Of a stretch of 64,000 bases of DNA, positions 22,380-33,179 are shown piece by piece. The DNA is from Trachythela sp. YZ-2020 (Eukaryota > Cnidaria > Anthozoa > Malacalcyonacea > Clavulariidae). Positions within the stretch are counted from its first letter, which is position 1, and the number at the start of each line of letters is the position of its first letter. The position numbers and the translations under genes were made by a program. The notes beneath the pieces were generated by a model. It made no database searches and was not told where the DNA came from. It worked only from the letters and a program-made list of their open reading frames with translations. The stretch spans positions 57,297 to 121,296 of the forward strand of contig JADLSH010000267.1 of NCBI GenBank assembly GCA_016169945.1, read 5' to 3'.

Positions 22380-23317
22380 GAGTTCTTGTACGGAAGCCCA
22401 TGACTCCACCATCAGCCATGATTCAGCAGCTGTCGGAAATATCAGGTAGCGCAGCCACCAGAGCCGCCACCGCTGCCGCCGAGGCGACGGACGCGACGAG
22501 CGACTCGAGCGCAGCTCGTGTTGCGGCAGCGGAGGCTGCGGCAAGCGCAAGCGCCTGTGCCGCGGCCACCGAGAGTGCCGCCGCCGCCGCCGGCGATGCA
22601 TTCCTAGACGCCGCCTACGCGTCGTCCGAGGCCCGCCAACGCGCCAACCGGGCTCAGCGCATGGCAGAGGATGCCCTCAGGGACACGCCGCCACGTAGGG
22701 AACAACTTGAGGTCGGACGGCGCGTGGGCGTCGCTGCCGCAGATCGCTGCAGTGAGTTGGCGGCGATCACGCGAAGTGCGATGCATATCGCTGTGGCGAA
22801 GGCGGCAGACGCCTTACGCAGCCGTGAGGCCGCCCAACACCAGGGTCATGTCACACACACTGCTGCGGCCACCTCATGGAACGCCGCCTGCGACGCTCAA
22901 GACGCCGCCGACGAGGCGTTTTGTTCTGCAGCGGACGCCTCCCACGCCATCACTATTGCCCGGCGCGTGATAGACACAGAAACAATTCTGGAGGCCGTCG
23001 GCGGACACTCCGGCGACATCGCCAACGCAGCTGACGCCGCTGCTGCCGCCGCCGCCTCCGCCGGAGTGTCCGTCGACTATGCGAGGACCTGCGCCGATGC
23101 TGCAGATGCCGCCGACGCCACTGCAGCGTCGGCAGTGGCCCGTGCAGTGGACCAGGAGAACGAGGCCTTAGCGAAAGGGATTTCTTCAAGCATGTGTGTG
23201 GCGGACGCCGACGATGCCCTCTGTATCGTACAGCGCCATGCCGCCGCCGCTGCTGCTGCCGCCGCCGCCGCCGATGACGACGGCGATGACACCGCTGACA
23301 CCCCTACGTCGATCTGA
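22380..23317 (+). CDS. Ala-rich protein, terminal exon
   Basis: The open frame is preceded by an acceptor-like sequence (ttgaatcatttgcag, ending 22379). It stays open through an ATG at 22400 to TGA at 23315-23317, with AATAAA only five bases on (23323-23328). That is what a last coding exon looks like. The ATG-initiated product would be 305 residues. It is dominated by Ala with interspersed Asp, Glu, Arg and Ser, has few aromatics (one Trp) and no signal peptide, and is consistent with long Ala-rich helices. Neither the family nor the function is recognised. The upstream exon is unknown, so the ATG may be internal. Low-complexity GCC/GCN repeats could also create this frame by chance, which limits confidence. 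Confidence 0.55.
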
Positions 23318-23322
23318 TGAGG

Positions 23323-23328
23323 AATAAA
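23323..23328 (+). other. Polyadenylation signal AATAAA
   Basis: A canonical AATAAA lies five bases after the stop codon of the Ala-rich exon. Confidence 0.55.
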
Positions 23329-23519
23329 ACAAGCAGAACAAATTTTGTGTATGAGGGAAATAAGATGTCCGAAATGAATTTGTTTAGGTACAGTGTGCTG
23401 CATTTTTGATGGTAGGGCCATTCGTTTGTGGCCAACTACAGCAGGGCAAGTTCCTTTCCGCCATTCCATAGGCCAGAACTACCCAGGGAACAGTAGGATG
23501 CATCGTCAGTAAAGGATCA

Positions 23520-24185
23520 ATGGGAGACAGTGAAATTATATGGCGCTAGGGTCTCAAAAGTTGCGTGAATGAGAAATTTCCGCTCAAAAATCGGTTATTG
23601 GTACGCACGAGGCGAAAAGCTACATTGGACAAAAACTACAAACACCATAGGCCTAGTGTTAAAAATGAAATATTTTATTTGTCAAATATTTGTATAAATT
23701 AGAAGTCTATCTTATAGTTCTCAACACGCCAAATCGAAATAGGCAAACATTTTTTATTTTCCTTCGTCCGCAAAAAGGGGTCCGATATGTAGAAAAAATT
23801 AATGGAAACTCGCCATAATAATAATTAAAAATCATAGGTGGTTGAAAATCGACGAAGGAACACTGGAGGCATATCAAAAGGAAAAAATGCAAAAATATTT
23901 TTTGGATTTTTATCTCAACTGTTGACCCCTTTTTGGTGAAAAATACATTTTCAAAAAAAAATTGGTTCGCATAGTTGGATTCAGCGCGTTGAGAACTATA
24001 AGATATGCTTGTTATTTATACAAATATTTGAAAAATAAATGATTTCATTTTTAACATTGGGCCTATGGTGTTTCCGTTATTCGTTCCGGATCGGAAAAAC
24101 GGCTCGCGCTTACCGATTACCGAATTGGGGACATTCTGGTGATTACTTACAAGGACCCTGTGCAATGTAATTGCACTGTCTCCCT
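23520..24185. mobile_element. Foldback element
   Basis: Left arm about 23520-23760 and right arm about 23970-24185 are inverted copies. Shared words include 'gagacagtg', 'aaatatttgaaaaataaa' and 'gagaactataagat'. The loop is A+T-rich. One arm of the same family occurs alone at 11215-11465. Confidence 0.7.
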
Positions 24186-26268
24186 AAGACCTGAGCGAAA
24201 AAGGGGGTTGACGATACAGTCCAATATGTAGACTCTATTTCAATGTCAATTTGCGCGTGTGATCATTGACTGCGTCGAACACCGACGCAATCTATCTGAT
24301 CAATATGTAGCCCTGACAGACGGACAGACGGGTGAACGGCTGCGGCTGAGACCGGAGCAGTCTCCACCGGGCATGTCCTGACGTAAATACCTATAATAGT
24401 TGATAGCGCATTTGTCTTCAATGTCAACACTCGGCCAAGACTGTAGTACAGTGCCAGGCCTGCGGTTCTGTCTGCCTGCGCGGCTTACGGAGTCACTGCG
24501 GAACAGCCTATCTAAGCATGGAGCCACTGCGGGATAGCCTTCCAATGCGGGCGGTACATGTGGTGCTAAACAGCGTACACTCTGGGGGAAATATGGGAAA
24601 GATGGGGCAACACCGCCCCTTAGGGTTGTGGCATATTCTTTTTGAAATATGCATAATATCGCGAGGAAATTATTTTCACCGCGAAGTGCAGTTAATTTGA
24701 CACACTTTCGAAATAGCTGGTATCTTATACGAAATCACCGTCCAAACCACTCGTTCTGGTAAACCCTTGCATTTTGATGCCAAAAAGGGACGGGGGTAGC
24801 ACCGCTCACGGGCGGTGCTACCCACTTCGAAGTCCACAACAGCTTCTCCATTGTTAGTTTCTCATTCTTAGACCCAACCACATTATCGGAAAGTAATATC
24901 GGAGACGTCTTTCTGTATCGAACAATAAAATGACATTCGAAAGTTGTACTTGAATTGCTGTTTTTGACACGGACATGTCAAACCCCTCTCCTTTCCGATT
25001 GGTTGATAATATCAATACACTAGTGGTTGAACCCGGCGAAGCCCGGGGACCCGTCACAGTGAGGACCCGTCAAACACTCAGTAAAAAAAAAATCCCCCCA
25101 AAACCAAAATTTCATAAGCCTATGTCACTCTCACGGTCCCCCTCTTTCAGATGTATTAGTTTTTGATAAGGATTGAAACTTAAAAAAGGAACAATATGTG
25201 GAAACAAGTTTGACATATAGAAACGTTACCACCATCAACTTATTTCATTCCAACAACATTCATCATCATCATTCCATACGTCATGTTCGTGTGCTGCGTC
25301 ATGACGTGGACCGCGAATAAAAAATTGCGAGCATTTCCGAGCAGCTACACAATTGAGTTCCATTATACGCTCAAATCAGAAATTACCAGTGTCTTGGTTA
25401 ACTACCACGAGACGAAACTTGTAAAAAGTTTAAAGAATAACCACAACATTTCAATACTCCCTATAATTTTCGAAAAATAATACCTATTTCCGATTGCTCT
25501 TCTTGTCAACCGGCCGCAGGTGGAGTAGACGAGTAAAGACAGTGAGCTGATTATCTTCGAGTTATGTCGCGTCTATTATCAGCGTGTGCATTGGGCGTTA
25601 CTCCCCACTGGGCGGTGTTACACACAACGCTCCCCTAAATCGCAATATCACACGAAGTATCAACGCATTGTTTCGAAATTTTCACAGTTTGTGAAGACCA
25701 CTGTACTGGACGCAACCGTCCTGGTTGCGTCGATATAACTGACAAGCTCCGTGAGATATCTGTAAAATCCAGGCTTTTCCCTTGAATACATTGCTACCGA
25801 GACAATGAATTCCACCATGCTCATGCTTTCGACGAAAGAGGACACTTCGACCCGAAACGTAGGTGAACTTGACCTGGACAAAAATGTCATAGGTCATGAC
25901 CTAAAAACCGCATACACCTTAAAATTCAACAGTATTGTTGTCGACAGTGTAATTGTCGTAAACTCAGCTATTAAAAAATGCATCAACGTGCGCCACATAT
26001 ATAAAAAGACAGCTAGTCGAGAGAAAAAACTTCATTGGGGGGGGGCTGTCAGCCCCACTTGCTGTTGGGCTGACAGCCCCCGGGTTAATCTGTGGATCCC
26101 GGAACTCGATATATCACGGGATTGACCATTTTGCAGTCCCGGAAATCCTAGATTATGAAATAGTCTAGGGAAGCCCCTAGGATTAAGTGTGGCTATAACA
26201 ACTTGGTAGTTCATAATATATACACCGGCGACCAGCATTTTTCTCCAGAGATCCTTTGCCTGTTTCAG
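24186..26268. other. Mostly unassigned sequence
   Basis: It includes a 12-bp-stem hairpin GGGTAGCACCGC..GCGGTGCTACCC at about 24786-24825. A short GGGGCTGTCAGCCCC segment ends in CCCCGGGTTAA at 26086, like the terminus of a TTAA element. I see no coding exon until 26269. The promoter or a 5' exon of the FLYWCH-RING gene could lie here but cannot be located. Confidence 0.4.
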
Positions 26269-26275
26269 AGATTCG

Positions 26276-26385
26276 ATGGAATACGACGTGGTCGAAGGTG
26301 GGAGATCGCGGAGCACCGTGTACGTGGCCGGAGATGGCCACGTATACGTTAAGAGGCTGGTAAAGAACTTCCGCACATATCTACG
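26276..26385 (+). CDS. FLYWCH-RING gene, exon 1 (FLYWCH N-terminal half)
   Basis: An acceptor-like tttgcctgtttcag ends at 26268. ATG at 26276 opens 36 codons plus two bases, ending at a GTGAGT donor (26386). The peptide has the start of a FLYWCH zinc finger: a conserved Tyr/Val-Tyr strand, a Gly-x-x-Tyr turn, then FRTYLR just before the first zinc Cys. The split Arg codon (CG|A) is completed by exon 2 at 29527, which supplies the two Cys and the HNH. FLYWCH domains bind DNA or protein and are related to Mutator-like transposase zinc fingers. That role is inferred from the family. The start codon is the first in-frame ATG of the exon. Confidence 0.75.
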
Positions 26386-26427
26386 GTGAGTTTCATACAT
26401 ATATTGCTCGGAAGTGTCGGTGCAGCG

Positions 26428-26931
26428 TTAACCCGCGCCCTGCTGGGGGGTGTGGTGCAACGTCCGTTCGCTGGGGGTGGGGGCGGGGTGGGAGCGTCAG
26501 ACGCCAACCCCACCCATGCTATCTCCGGAACTAATGATCCGATCGCAAAGATTCAAATTGAGATGGATATCCGAGGTCATCTTAGGTCAGTGACCTCGTT
26601 TGACCTTCAAATTTCACAGACCTGTTCGAATACATGGATATCGTCTATTTACAACAAATTTGACCCAAACATACCTTCTCCATGTGATCGGCTGCCGATA
26701 ATTGCGTTTTTCCGACGTTTCGGGCAACAACGGCCGTGCAGAGATTCGGAAATGACGTGATAGTTCAGTGACCTGACCTGACCCGGACTTCAAATTTTCA
26801 CAAAAGTTCGGGATTGAATGGTGGATGAGGGTATCTGAAACCGCGGCGCGCTGACGCGCGCCGTTTTCCGATGGTTCCCGAAAAACCGAGGGGGGGGGGT
26901 GCAACAACCCCCCAGCACTGGCGAGGGTTAA
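26428..26931. mobile_element. Chimeric TTAA element in intron 1
   Basis: TTAA (26428-26431) begins a CCCGCGCCCTGCTGGGG-type left end matching 16870-16977 inverted. At about 26565 the interior switches to that of the CCCTCGCC family, matching 690-1060, and it ends GCACTGGCGAGGG TTAA (26928-26931). Flanking TTAAs are intact on both sides. It lies 42 bases after the exon 1 donor. Confidence 0.8.
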
Positions 26932-27049
26932 TGCACTTTGCAGGCAATAGCAGGCACTTTTTTGACATGCCTTCATATATCACGTGACCTCTGTGACCTC
27001 ACTTGACCTAGGTCAATTTTTTAACCAAAAGATGCGCAATGAATGCATC

Positions 27050-27153
27050 AATAGGTGTGCAAAATTTCGGCGCGCTAACGCGCGCCGTTTTCGCGCTATC
27101 CCAGAAAAACCGTAAGGGGGGGGTATCCGCCCCCCCAGTAGGGCGAGGGTTAA
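27050..27153. mobile_element. TTAA element right terminus
   Basis: A GCGCGCTAACGCGCGCC hairpin, G and C tracts, and CCAGTAGGGCGAGGG followed by TTAA (27150-27153) match the right-hand end of the CCCTCGCC family. The corresponding left end is not recognisable. Confidence 0.6.
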
Positions 27154-27160
27154 AAATTGA

Positions 27161-27600
27161 TTAGAGCACTTTACAAACCAGTGATGTCAAATTTACTGGC
27201 CTATAGTTTTCAACTTTCCCCTTGTTGCCCTTTTTGAAAATAGGAACAACATTTGCCCTTTTCCAATCTAATGGAATTTCATTATGTGAGATAGACCTAC
27301 TAAACATAATGCTAAGTGGAATTGCCAGTTCCTTTTCAGCTTCACGCAATACTGTAGCATAAATATTATCAGGGCCTGCTGCCTTGTTCGGCTTTATTTT
27401 ACCTAAATATTTGAGAACAAGATCCCTATCAGTGAAAATGTCACTCAATCTATCATCTGTCATAGAGATATGATCTGCATTTGGCATATTACTTTCCTCT
27501 TCAACTGTAAATACCGATTTAAAATTGCCTGCTAAACTATTCAACCATTTCACTGTAATCACTGATTACTTGTCCATTTACCTGTAGTGGACCAACTGAG
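27161..27600 (-). pseudogene. Non-LTR reverse transcriptase, fingers region
   Basis: The minus-strand frame contains KPNKAAGPDNI, IPLDWKRANVVPIFKKG and NYRPVNLTS. These are reverse transcriptase motifs 0 to 2 of LINE elements of the CR1/L2/Rex type. A frameshift near 27550 separates it from a preceding GPLQVNGQVISD-like segment. It is truncated after NLTSLVCKVL, before the catalytic Asp motifs, so it is dead. It lies in intron 1 of the FLYWCH-RING gene on the opposite strand. Confidence 0.85.
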
Positions 27601-27774
27601 CTAGTAAACACACACACATACATACGTGTGTGACGTCATGTATGCGTTTGGGATCCACATTGAACAGCATGCGCGCATCACTTACAGCTTGAGCTCAGCA
27701 TCCATCTTGGTCTTCCCCAGTAGTTACAATCACTTTATATATGTATATATATATATATATATGTATCTATATAC

Positions 27775-29165
27775 CAGGGGCGGATCCAGAAAATCTCCAA
27801 GGGGGGGGCTATGGAAAATCGGGGGCCCCCAACCTACCCCCAAATTTTAAAACTCCCCGGATTTGCCCCACTTTATTTTGAGGGGCCCCTTTTTATCATT
27901 TATTTTTTTCCGAAAAAATATGATTATTCATCTGGGGGCCCCCTCAGTGCGCAGTAAATATTTATGAATATACAAGCATATACAGGGCGTCAAGGGCGGA
28001 TCCAGGGTCCGATCTGGGGGGGGGGGCAACTTTCCGCCGGCCAATGGCGTATCCAGAAGCTAATTTTGAGGGTGATTGATTGTAAATGATTGTGTTAGGT
28101 ACGCCCGCTATGTTGCGTCAGATGCCCGCTGTCCAGCTGAATTTCTGTGGTGCGATTGTCAGTGACGCAAGACTAATGAAGAGCCTCGGTCTTGTCATTG
28201 ATCGGCACTTAAATTATCAGTCTCATATAGACGAGATGACCAGGAAGTGTAACGGTATATTGATAGCTTTGAACCATGCCAGGAATGTGATGCCGAAGAA
28301 CGCGCTCAAAACGATCGTCCAGGCCCTTGTTGTCTCAATTGTGAGATACTGTATTTCACTGTATGGCACGTGTGGCGCAACCCAGCTGCACCGTGTGCAG
28401 AAGGTGTTGAACTTTTGTGCGCGAGTCGTGTGCGGACGGCGCCGACACGACCATATATCTGATGTATTTCGAGACATGAAGTGGCTCACCGCACCTGAAC
28501 TTGTTCTCTACCATCGTATAAGTAGTGTCCGTAGTGCCCTGGTAACCGGCCAGCCCGAGACTATTACGAGCACGTTTGGCCAGGCGGCGAGTCAGCGTCA
28601 CGCGCACGCTACCAGGCGTGCTTTTCAGATCACGCTCCCACGCATCAGAACTGAGGCCGGACGCCGAAGGCTGTGTTATGGCGCTATCCATCAGTACAAC
28701 CAGTTGCCAGCATTGCCTGATGCCCCTGGCTTCAGGCATCAGCTTAAACGACACATACTCCAACTGAGGGGTGAACAATGAACATACTTAGTGGCTGTGT
28801 ACGTGGTTCATGGTGTGTGCATACTGTATGGTGAGCGCTGCACGTCCGGGTATACAGCATTTTGCGACTGTTTTTATCATTTTATGTTGGTGACGCGTAA
28901 TGGTGAAAAGCCATGTAAATGGATCTGTTACTAAATATACATCTGGATCTGGATCTGGTGAAACAGTTGCTTCGATTAAAAATCGATACAATGGGCCCTC
29001 TCGTTGTTTCAAGGGCCCCGAGCGGACCAATAGTGGGCCATCTGATGGGCATTCGGGGGCCCCAGCCCTGCGGGCCGGGGCCCCCGAGTACAGTCTGCGG
29101 CCGGCCCTTCGGGGCCCAAGGGGGGGGCTATAGCCCCCATCGCCCCCCCCTTGTATCCGCCCCTG
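27775..29165. mobile_element. hAT-like element carrying a reverse transcriptase fragment
   Basis: Inverted ends CAGGGGCGGATCCAG and (complement) CAGGGGCGGATACAAGGGGG are bounded by an exact 8-bp duplication CTATATAC (27767-27774 and 29166-29173). The first 180 bp match the hAT element at 11935. The interior contains an intact 231-codon C-terminal piece of a non-LTR reverse transcriptase (28086-28781). No hAT transposase is seen, so movement would need one in trans. It sits in intron 1 of the FLYWCH-RING gene. Confidence 0.9.
28086..28781 (+). pseudogene. Non-LTR reverse transcriptase C-terminal fragment in hAT
   Basis: The 231-codon open frame covers the post-catalytic part only: SLGLVIDRHLNYQSHI (thumb start), IVRYCISLYGTCG, LNFCARVVCGRR and the tail up to a stop. 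YADD is absent. It parallels the fragment at 17964-18842 motif by motif at moderate identity, so both derive from one LINE clade. The ATG is internal to the original protein. The frame is still open, so capture may be recent or the frame may have been kept by chance. Confidence 0.8.
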
Positions 29166-29526
29166 CTATATACAGTGGCGTGGAAACTACTGTCGGCGTT
29201 GATCGCTGATAGTGGACTCGCTTAAGTTGATCGCCACGCTTTATTTTATGTTTCAGATGAGCCTGGAAAATCATCAATTTGAATGACATAATTGAACGCT
29301 TGATCTTTGATCCCAGATGGATATGACTATTTAATCGAGTCATTGATCTTGGATCCCTTTTGGATCCAAAATGACACAAAACATCGAATACCAAAAACCC
29401 GATAGTTCACTTCGTATTCCGGCGTACTTACATGATCACCTGCCAAATCGACTGGATAAGAATGGACCAAGTGGTCTTCCCGTAGCATTTATATAAACTA
29501 ACTATTCCTAATTCATGTGTTTATAG

Positions 29527-29635
29527 ATGCTGGGACAGGATCACCGGTGTCTGTGCAGGAACAGCGGTAGTGGCAGCTGGCCAGCTGACACCAGGCCAGG
29601 CGCACAACCACAACCCTTATACTGATAAGTTGGAG
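29527..29635 (+). CDS. FLYWCH-RING gene, exon 2 (zinc ligands)
   Basis: The exon is bounded by an acceptor (cctaattcatgtgtttatag) and a consensus donor GAG|GTAAGT. It is 109 nt: one base completing the split codon, then 36 codons with no stop. It supplies CWDRITGVC, about 16 residues, then AHNHNP, giving the C-x7-C-x16-H-x-H pattern of FLYWCH fingers directly after exon 1's FRTYLR. The last codon is complete (phase 0), as is the next exon's first. This domain-level continuity across a 3.1-kb element-filled intron is the strongest support for the gene. Confidence 0.8.
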
Positions 29636-30019
29636 GTAAGTCAAAGTCATGTAATTGAGAGTACCTATTCCAGTCCGTCTCTGATTCGATGCGTAGTCAG
29701 CAGGCCAAAAAGGGGTGAAATGTCGGTCATATACCTTATATAATGATATCATAGCTCGTTGACCTGACCTGACCTGAAACTTTTTCTGCCGTCAAAATGT
29801 GTCAAATGGATCACTCTGCAGATGTGTCAAGTTTGGTCGCAATCTGGAAAACGGTGTGACTACCAGCAATTAATTCAGGTTTGATCGCGTTTGGCCCCAC
29901 TGTGCGCGTGTGCATTTGTACACCCTGCCCCAACCCCCAGAATCCACCGTCTGTGTCACCCATGGAAAATTACTCGAAAGTTGTTGCGCATGTTACATTA
30001 AACCTGTTCCATATTCTAG

Positions 30020-30274
30020 GCTGGGCTGTTGCGCACACTCATGCGCAACAGGATACGACACCGACCGACCACCAGGCCTCGCCAGGCCTTCGACGAGGCG
30101 GCCGTGGGGCCAGTAGGCGCAGGAATGCGCTATGGCCCGGCGCGTCAGATGATGTCGCGTGAACGACGCCAGGCCCAGCCACCGGAGCCGCGCACGGCGC
30201 AGGAGGCCGTTGCCGCAATGTGGAACCGCCCCGCAGAAGGGCTCCTCTTCACGATCGATGAGGAGGCCGGTCAG
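30020..30274 (+). CDS. FLYWCH-RING gene, exon 3 (basic linker)
   Basis: The acceptor ccatattctag precedes 85 codons in phase 0, ending at CAG|GTTTGT. The peptide begins LLRTLMRNRIRHRP and continues with an Arg-rich helix-like segment (MSRERRQAQPPEPRT), then AMWNRPAEGLLFTIDEEAG. Arg/Lys-rich helices after the HNH are usual in FLYWCH proteins. The GTTTGT donor is weak. If it is not used, the frame runs to TGA at 30313 and a short FLYWCH-only isoform would result. A second possible donor GTGAGG lies at 30296. Confidence 0.7.
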
Positions 30275-30329
30275 GTTTGTGCCATAATGCATGCACGTGA
30301 GGGTGCGCCATGATCATCACTTTTCAGAA

Positions 30330-30670
30330 AATTTCAACGCTCACCCCTTCAGAGGATATGCCATACTGCACTTATATCCTTTAAATTTTGCGGCATGATT
30401 AGTTTCATCTGTGTATGGGGTAATTTTGTGCACAGAAGCCATCTGTGAAAATTTCAAGTTCGACCGACGCCCATATAAAAATACAGCCAGAAATACTTTT
30501 TGGTGGTTACTATAACAAGCCATCGTAACCACCAAAAGTATTTCATGCTATAACTTTTGACAAGGGCATCAGACCAACTTGAAATTTTGACAGGTGGCTT
30601 CTGTGCTCCAAATTACCCCATACACAGATGAAACTCCTCATCACTCAACATTTTAATGGTATACTGCATG
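30330..30670. repeat. Foldback element in intron 3
   Basis: Arms about 30398-30512 and 30525-30642 are complementary: TTTCATCTGTGTATGGGGTA and its complement, and an inner CTTTTGGTGG arm. It lies just after exon 3. No target duplication could be assigned. Confidence 0.7.
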
Positions 30671-30958
30671 TTTGTTAAAATTCTAGGAAATCCCTATGGA
30701 GTCACAGTGTTAAACTTTGGCATCCGTGCGCGACCCTCAAATATTATTCGATTTGCTTGCAATATCCATTTGCAAATATCCATTTTTGCTGATGAAAACA
30801 AATTGCAGTTTTGCTCAGCGTGTCGAAATGCACCGGAAAAGCTAACTTCTAGAAAATCGATTTTTTTCAGGCTACTACTTTAGTTTTATGGAATAGGGGA
30901 AGGTGGGGTAAAGCGGACCACCGGGGCAAAGCGAACCACCCCCCATTGTGCTCATACA

Positions 30959-31720
30959 TACGTCTGTCAAGACAGCATGATATTGATATTGACATTCATC
31001 TTGACATTCAAACATGTTGTCAAGACGCGTATTTACAAATGCAGTATTATCGCGAAAATGTATTACGGGACCTAACCTAACCTGACCTAACCTAACCAAA
31101 CCAAAAATGCTGTCTTGACAGCGTATTTACAAATGCAGTATTACTTAAGTCATTTTTGAAAAAATCCCTTTATAAGTCGATTTTTGGTTTGGTTAGGTTA
31201 GGTCAGGTTAGGTTAGGTCCCGTAATACATTTTCGCGATATGACTTAAGTAATACTGCATTTGTAAATACGCGTCTTGACAACATGTTTGAATGTCAAGA
31301 TGAATGTCAATATGGGGGCCAGGGCCCAGGGCTGGGCCAGGTTACAGCCGCTGGCGCGGCTCAGGATATCCTACATTCCCAGGGTATCCTGACCCCACCC
31401 CTATTTACTGCAGTATTTAAAATGCAGTTTCTCCTGGATGGAGGATCCGTATCACAAGAGGTGCACGTGACCCATCACCCCTTTGGGTATGACCATACAT
31501 GTGTCCTTGGTACCTGACTCGGGCATCTTTATTCCGACAACGGGCTATCGCCGCAGTGGAGGATCCCATAAACTCAGCTCACGAATTTTCATCAATTCAA
31601 CTGATGCCTCACACGCACGGACGCAGACACGCACGCAATATAGGCGTCCGGGCTGTGCGGTTAGCAAAGCTAAACCTGGCCCAGAATATCAATATCATGC
31701 TGTCTTGACAGACGTCTCAG
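30959..31720. repeat. Large palindrome interrupted by a nested insert
   Basis: Outer arms (30959-31140 and 31190-31313 plus 31685-31720) pair almost perfectly. They include CTAACCTAACC / GGTTAGGTTAGG runs and the outer words TGTCAAGACAGCATGATA. The right arm is split at 31313/31685 by the 371-bp insert, while the left arm is intact and provides the empty site. Confidence 0.8.
31314..31684 (+). mobile_element. Insert of the GGGGCCAGGG...CCTGGCCCAG family, copy 2
   Basis: It starts GGGGGCCAGGGCCCAGGGC and ends AACCTGGCCCAG, as at 13844-14185. Comparison with the uninterrupted palindrome arm shows that AAT or AATAT was duplicated (gtcAATAT / AATATcaat). The target duplication is therefore 3 to 5 bp. 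Confidence 0.8.
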
Positions 31721-32436
31721 ACATGAGGTGCCACCTATAGTTCGAGATATACATTAGTTGTGCAATATCCGCCCCCACATCCATACGAGACGGCTTGGCG
31801 ATGGCAGTGACTGTTTTCGCTCTGTGTCGAAAAATGTTGTTTTTTCAATGTCCTATGTAATTTTGGTGTTATCGTAATGGGAGCATTGCAGGCATGTTAA
31901 TCATCTAAAATTGGTACCAATTGTGCTGGTTGCCAGTAATTGTATGCTAATCAACGTGCCATAGAGAAATCGACGCCATTCTGGCCACGTTTTCTGAAAA
32001 TCGTGACGAAACTTGAAATTGTGGTTTGGGGCAAAGCGGACCAGTGGTTTGGGGCAAAGCGGACCAGTGGTGGTCCGCTCCCAACGGTGGTCCGCTTTGC
32101 CCCAACATTTTTCCTGTTCTTTTTTATCTCCTTTTTCATTTTTCATATCATTATCCTGTAGTCCATTTCACGGTCAACCATGCCGCGCAACTGGTTCTGG
32201 TGCAACTGGCGCACTGGTCCACTTTGCCCCACGTTTTTTTCTTCAAAATTTCGTAACGGTGATTTCAACATGAAATTAGACGGCTTTATATACGTCCTAG
32301 AACAAAGTCATCAATACCAAAAGGCGAGCTGAAGAACGGTTATATCTCGTGGCAAGCTGCATTTTGCGATATATTTTACCATTTAAGATATATATGACGT
32401 CATTCCTTAGGTAGTCCGCTTTACCCCACCTTCCCC

Positions 32437-33179
32437 TATACTAAATGCAGCAAAAGAGCCAGTTTTATGCAAAATAAAGGAAATCATTGACGTATTAAAA
32501 ATAGGCTGCCGAGCTGCCTGAACTATTACAAATATAATTGTGGAAGTAACTTGTTACCAAAATATATTTGTGAGGTAGTAGTTAATTATGAGATATATGT
32601 GAGGAAACCATGGAATTATCCGATTTTCATATTTGAAGAAAAATAACAGAAAAACGGTTCCCAAGAAACCCTGGATTACACCAGCTATCCTTGCTTCAAT
32701 TAACAGGAAAAATGTACTATTCTGGGACATGCTAGTGCTTTAGCACTGCTGGTTCCCAGCCCAGAACCGCAATAATTATGTCTGTCTCTCTGTCTCTCTG
32801 TATCTCGGTCTGTCTGTCTGAAGCCTCGGGATATTAAAAGTTCAATGACCCTTTCCTTTCACAATGAAAGTGAATGATACAGCTGGTGGTAGCGCATGCA
32901 GTTTGGGTGACGGGTCTTCGTTTTTAAGGAGTTTGCTAGGCAGTCCCAACTATGGCATGTCCCAGCCCTGGGCCCTTGCCCCCATATTCTGATTGGGCCA
33001 GTGCATGGTGCGGCCCTGTCGACGACCGGTCTTGACTGTGTCGGCGGGCTGCCCATGTGCTTGCGGCTTATGTAACAGGAGCACCGTCACTTTAAGAGTT
33101 CAAATTCGCTCCATGATTATTTTATTTTTTATTGTCTTTCTTAGCAGGGAGTGGCGCGATGTTTTCTTTCTTTTGGTGT
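32437..33179. other. Intron 3 sequence, no gene seen
   Basis: A short TCTG/TCTC microsatellite occurs at about 32778-32820. A degenerate CCCAGCCCTGGGCCC segment at 32957 resembles the CCTGGCCCAG family. Nothing else is recognised. Confidence 0.45.

Larger units (their letters stand above)
30896..32436. mobile_element. 1.5-kb element with 23-bp perfect inverted ends, TA-flanked
   Basis: The ends GGGGAAGGTGGGGTAAAGCG plus three more bases are exactly complementary over 23 bp and are each bordered by TA (30894-30895 and 32437-32438). The word GGGGCAAAGCGGACCA recurs inside as direct and inverted copies near 30923, 32030 and 32045. No transposase is seen. A palindrome (30959-31720) and a further insertion are nested in it. 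TA flanks suggest a Tc1/mariner-like origin, which is not proven. Confidence 0.8.

Noticed and set aside
22326..23469. Other-frame and minus-strand open frames over the Ala-rich exon
   Set aside because: They are by-products of GCC-rich codons. They lack acceptor and polyA context in the right orientation.
24587..25635. Possible element with GGGGCAACACCGCCCC / GGGCGGTGTTACAC ends
   Set aside because: The two ends match poorly beyond the ACACCGCCC core, and no target duplication was found.
31070..31225. CCTAACCTAACC / GGTTAGGTTAGG runs as interstitial telomere repeats
   Set aside because: Only a few interrupted units occur, in both arms of a transposon palindrome, so they are part of that element rather than a telomere relic.
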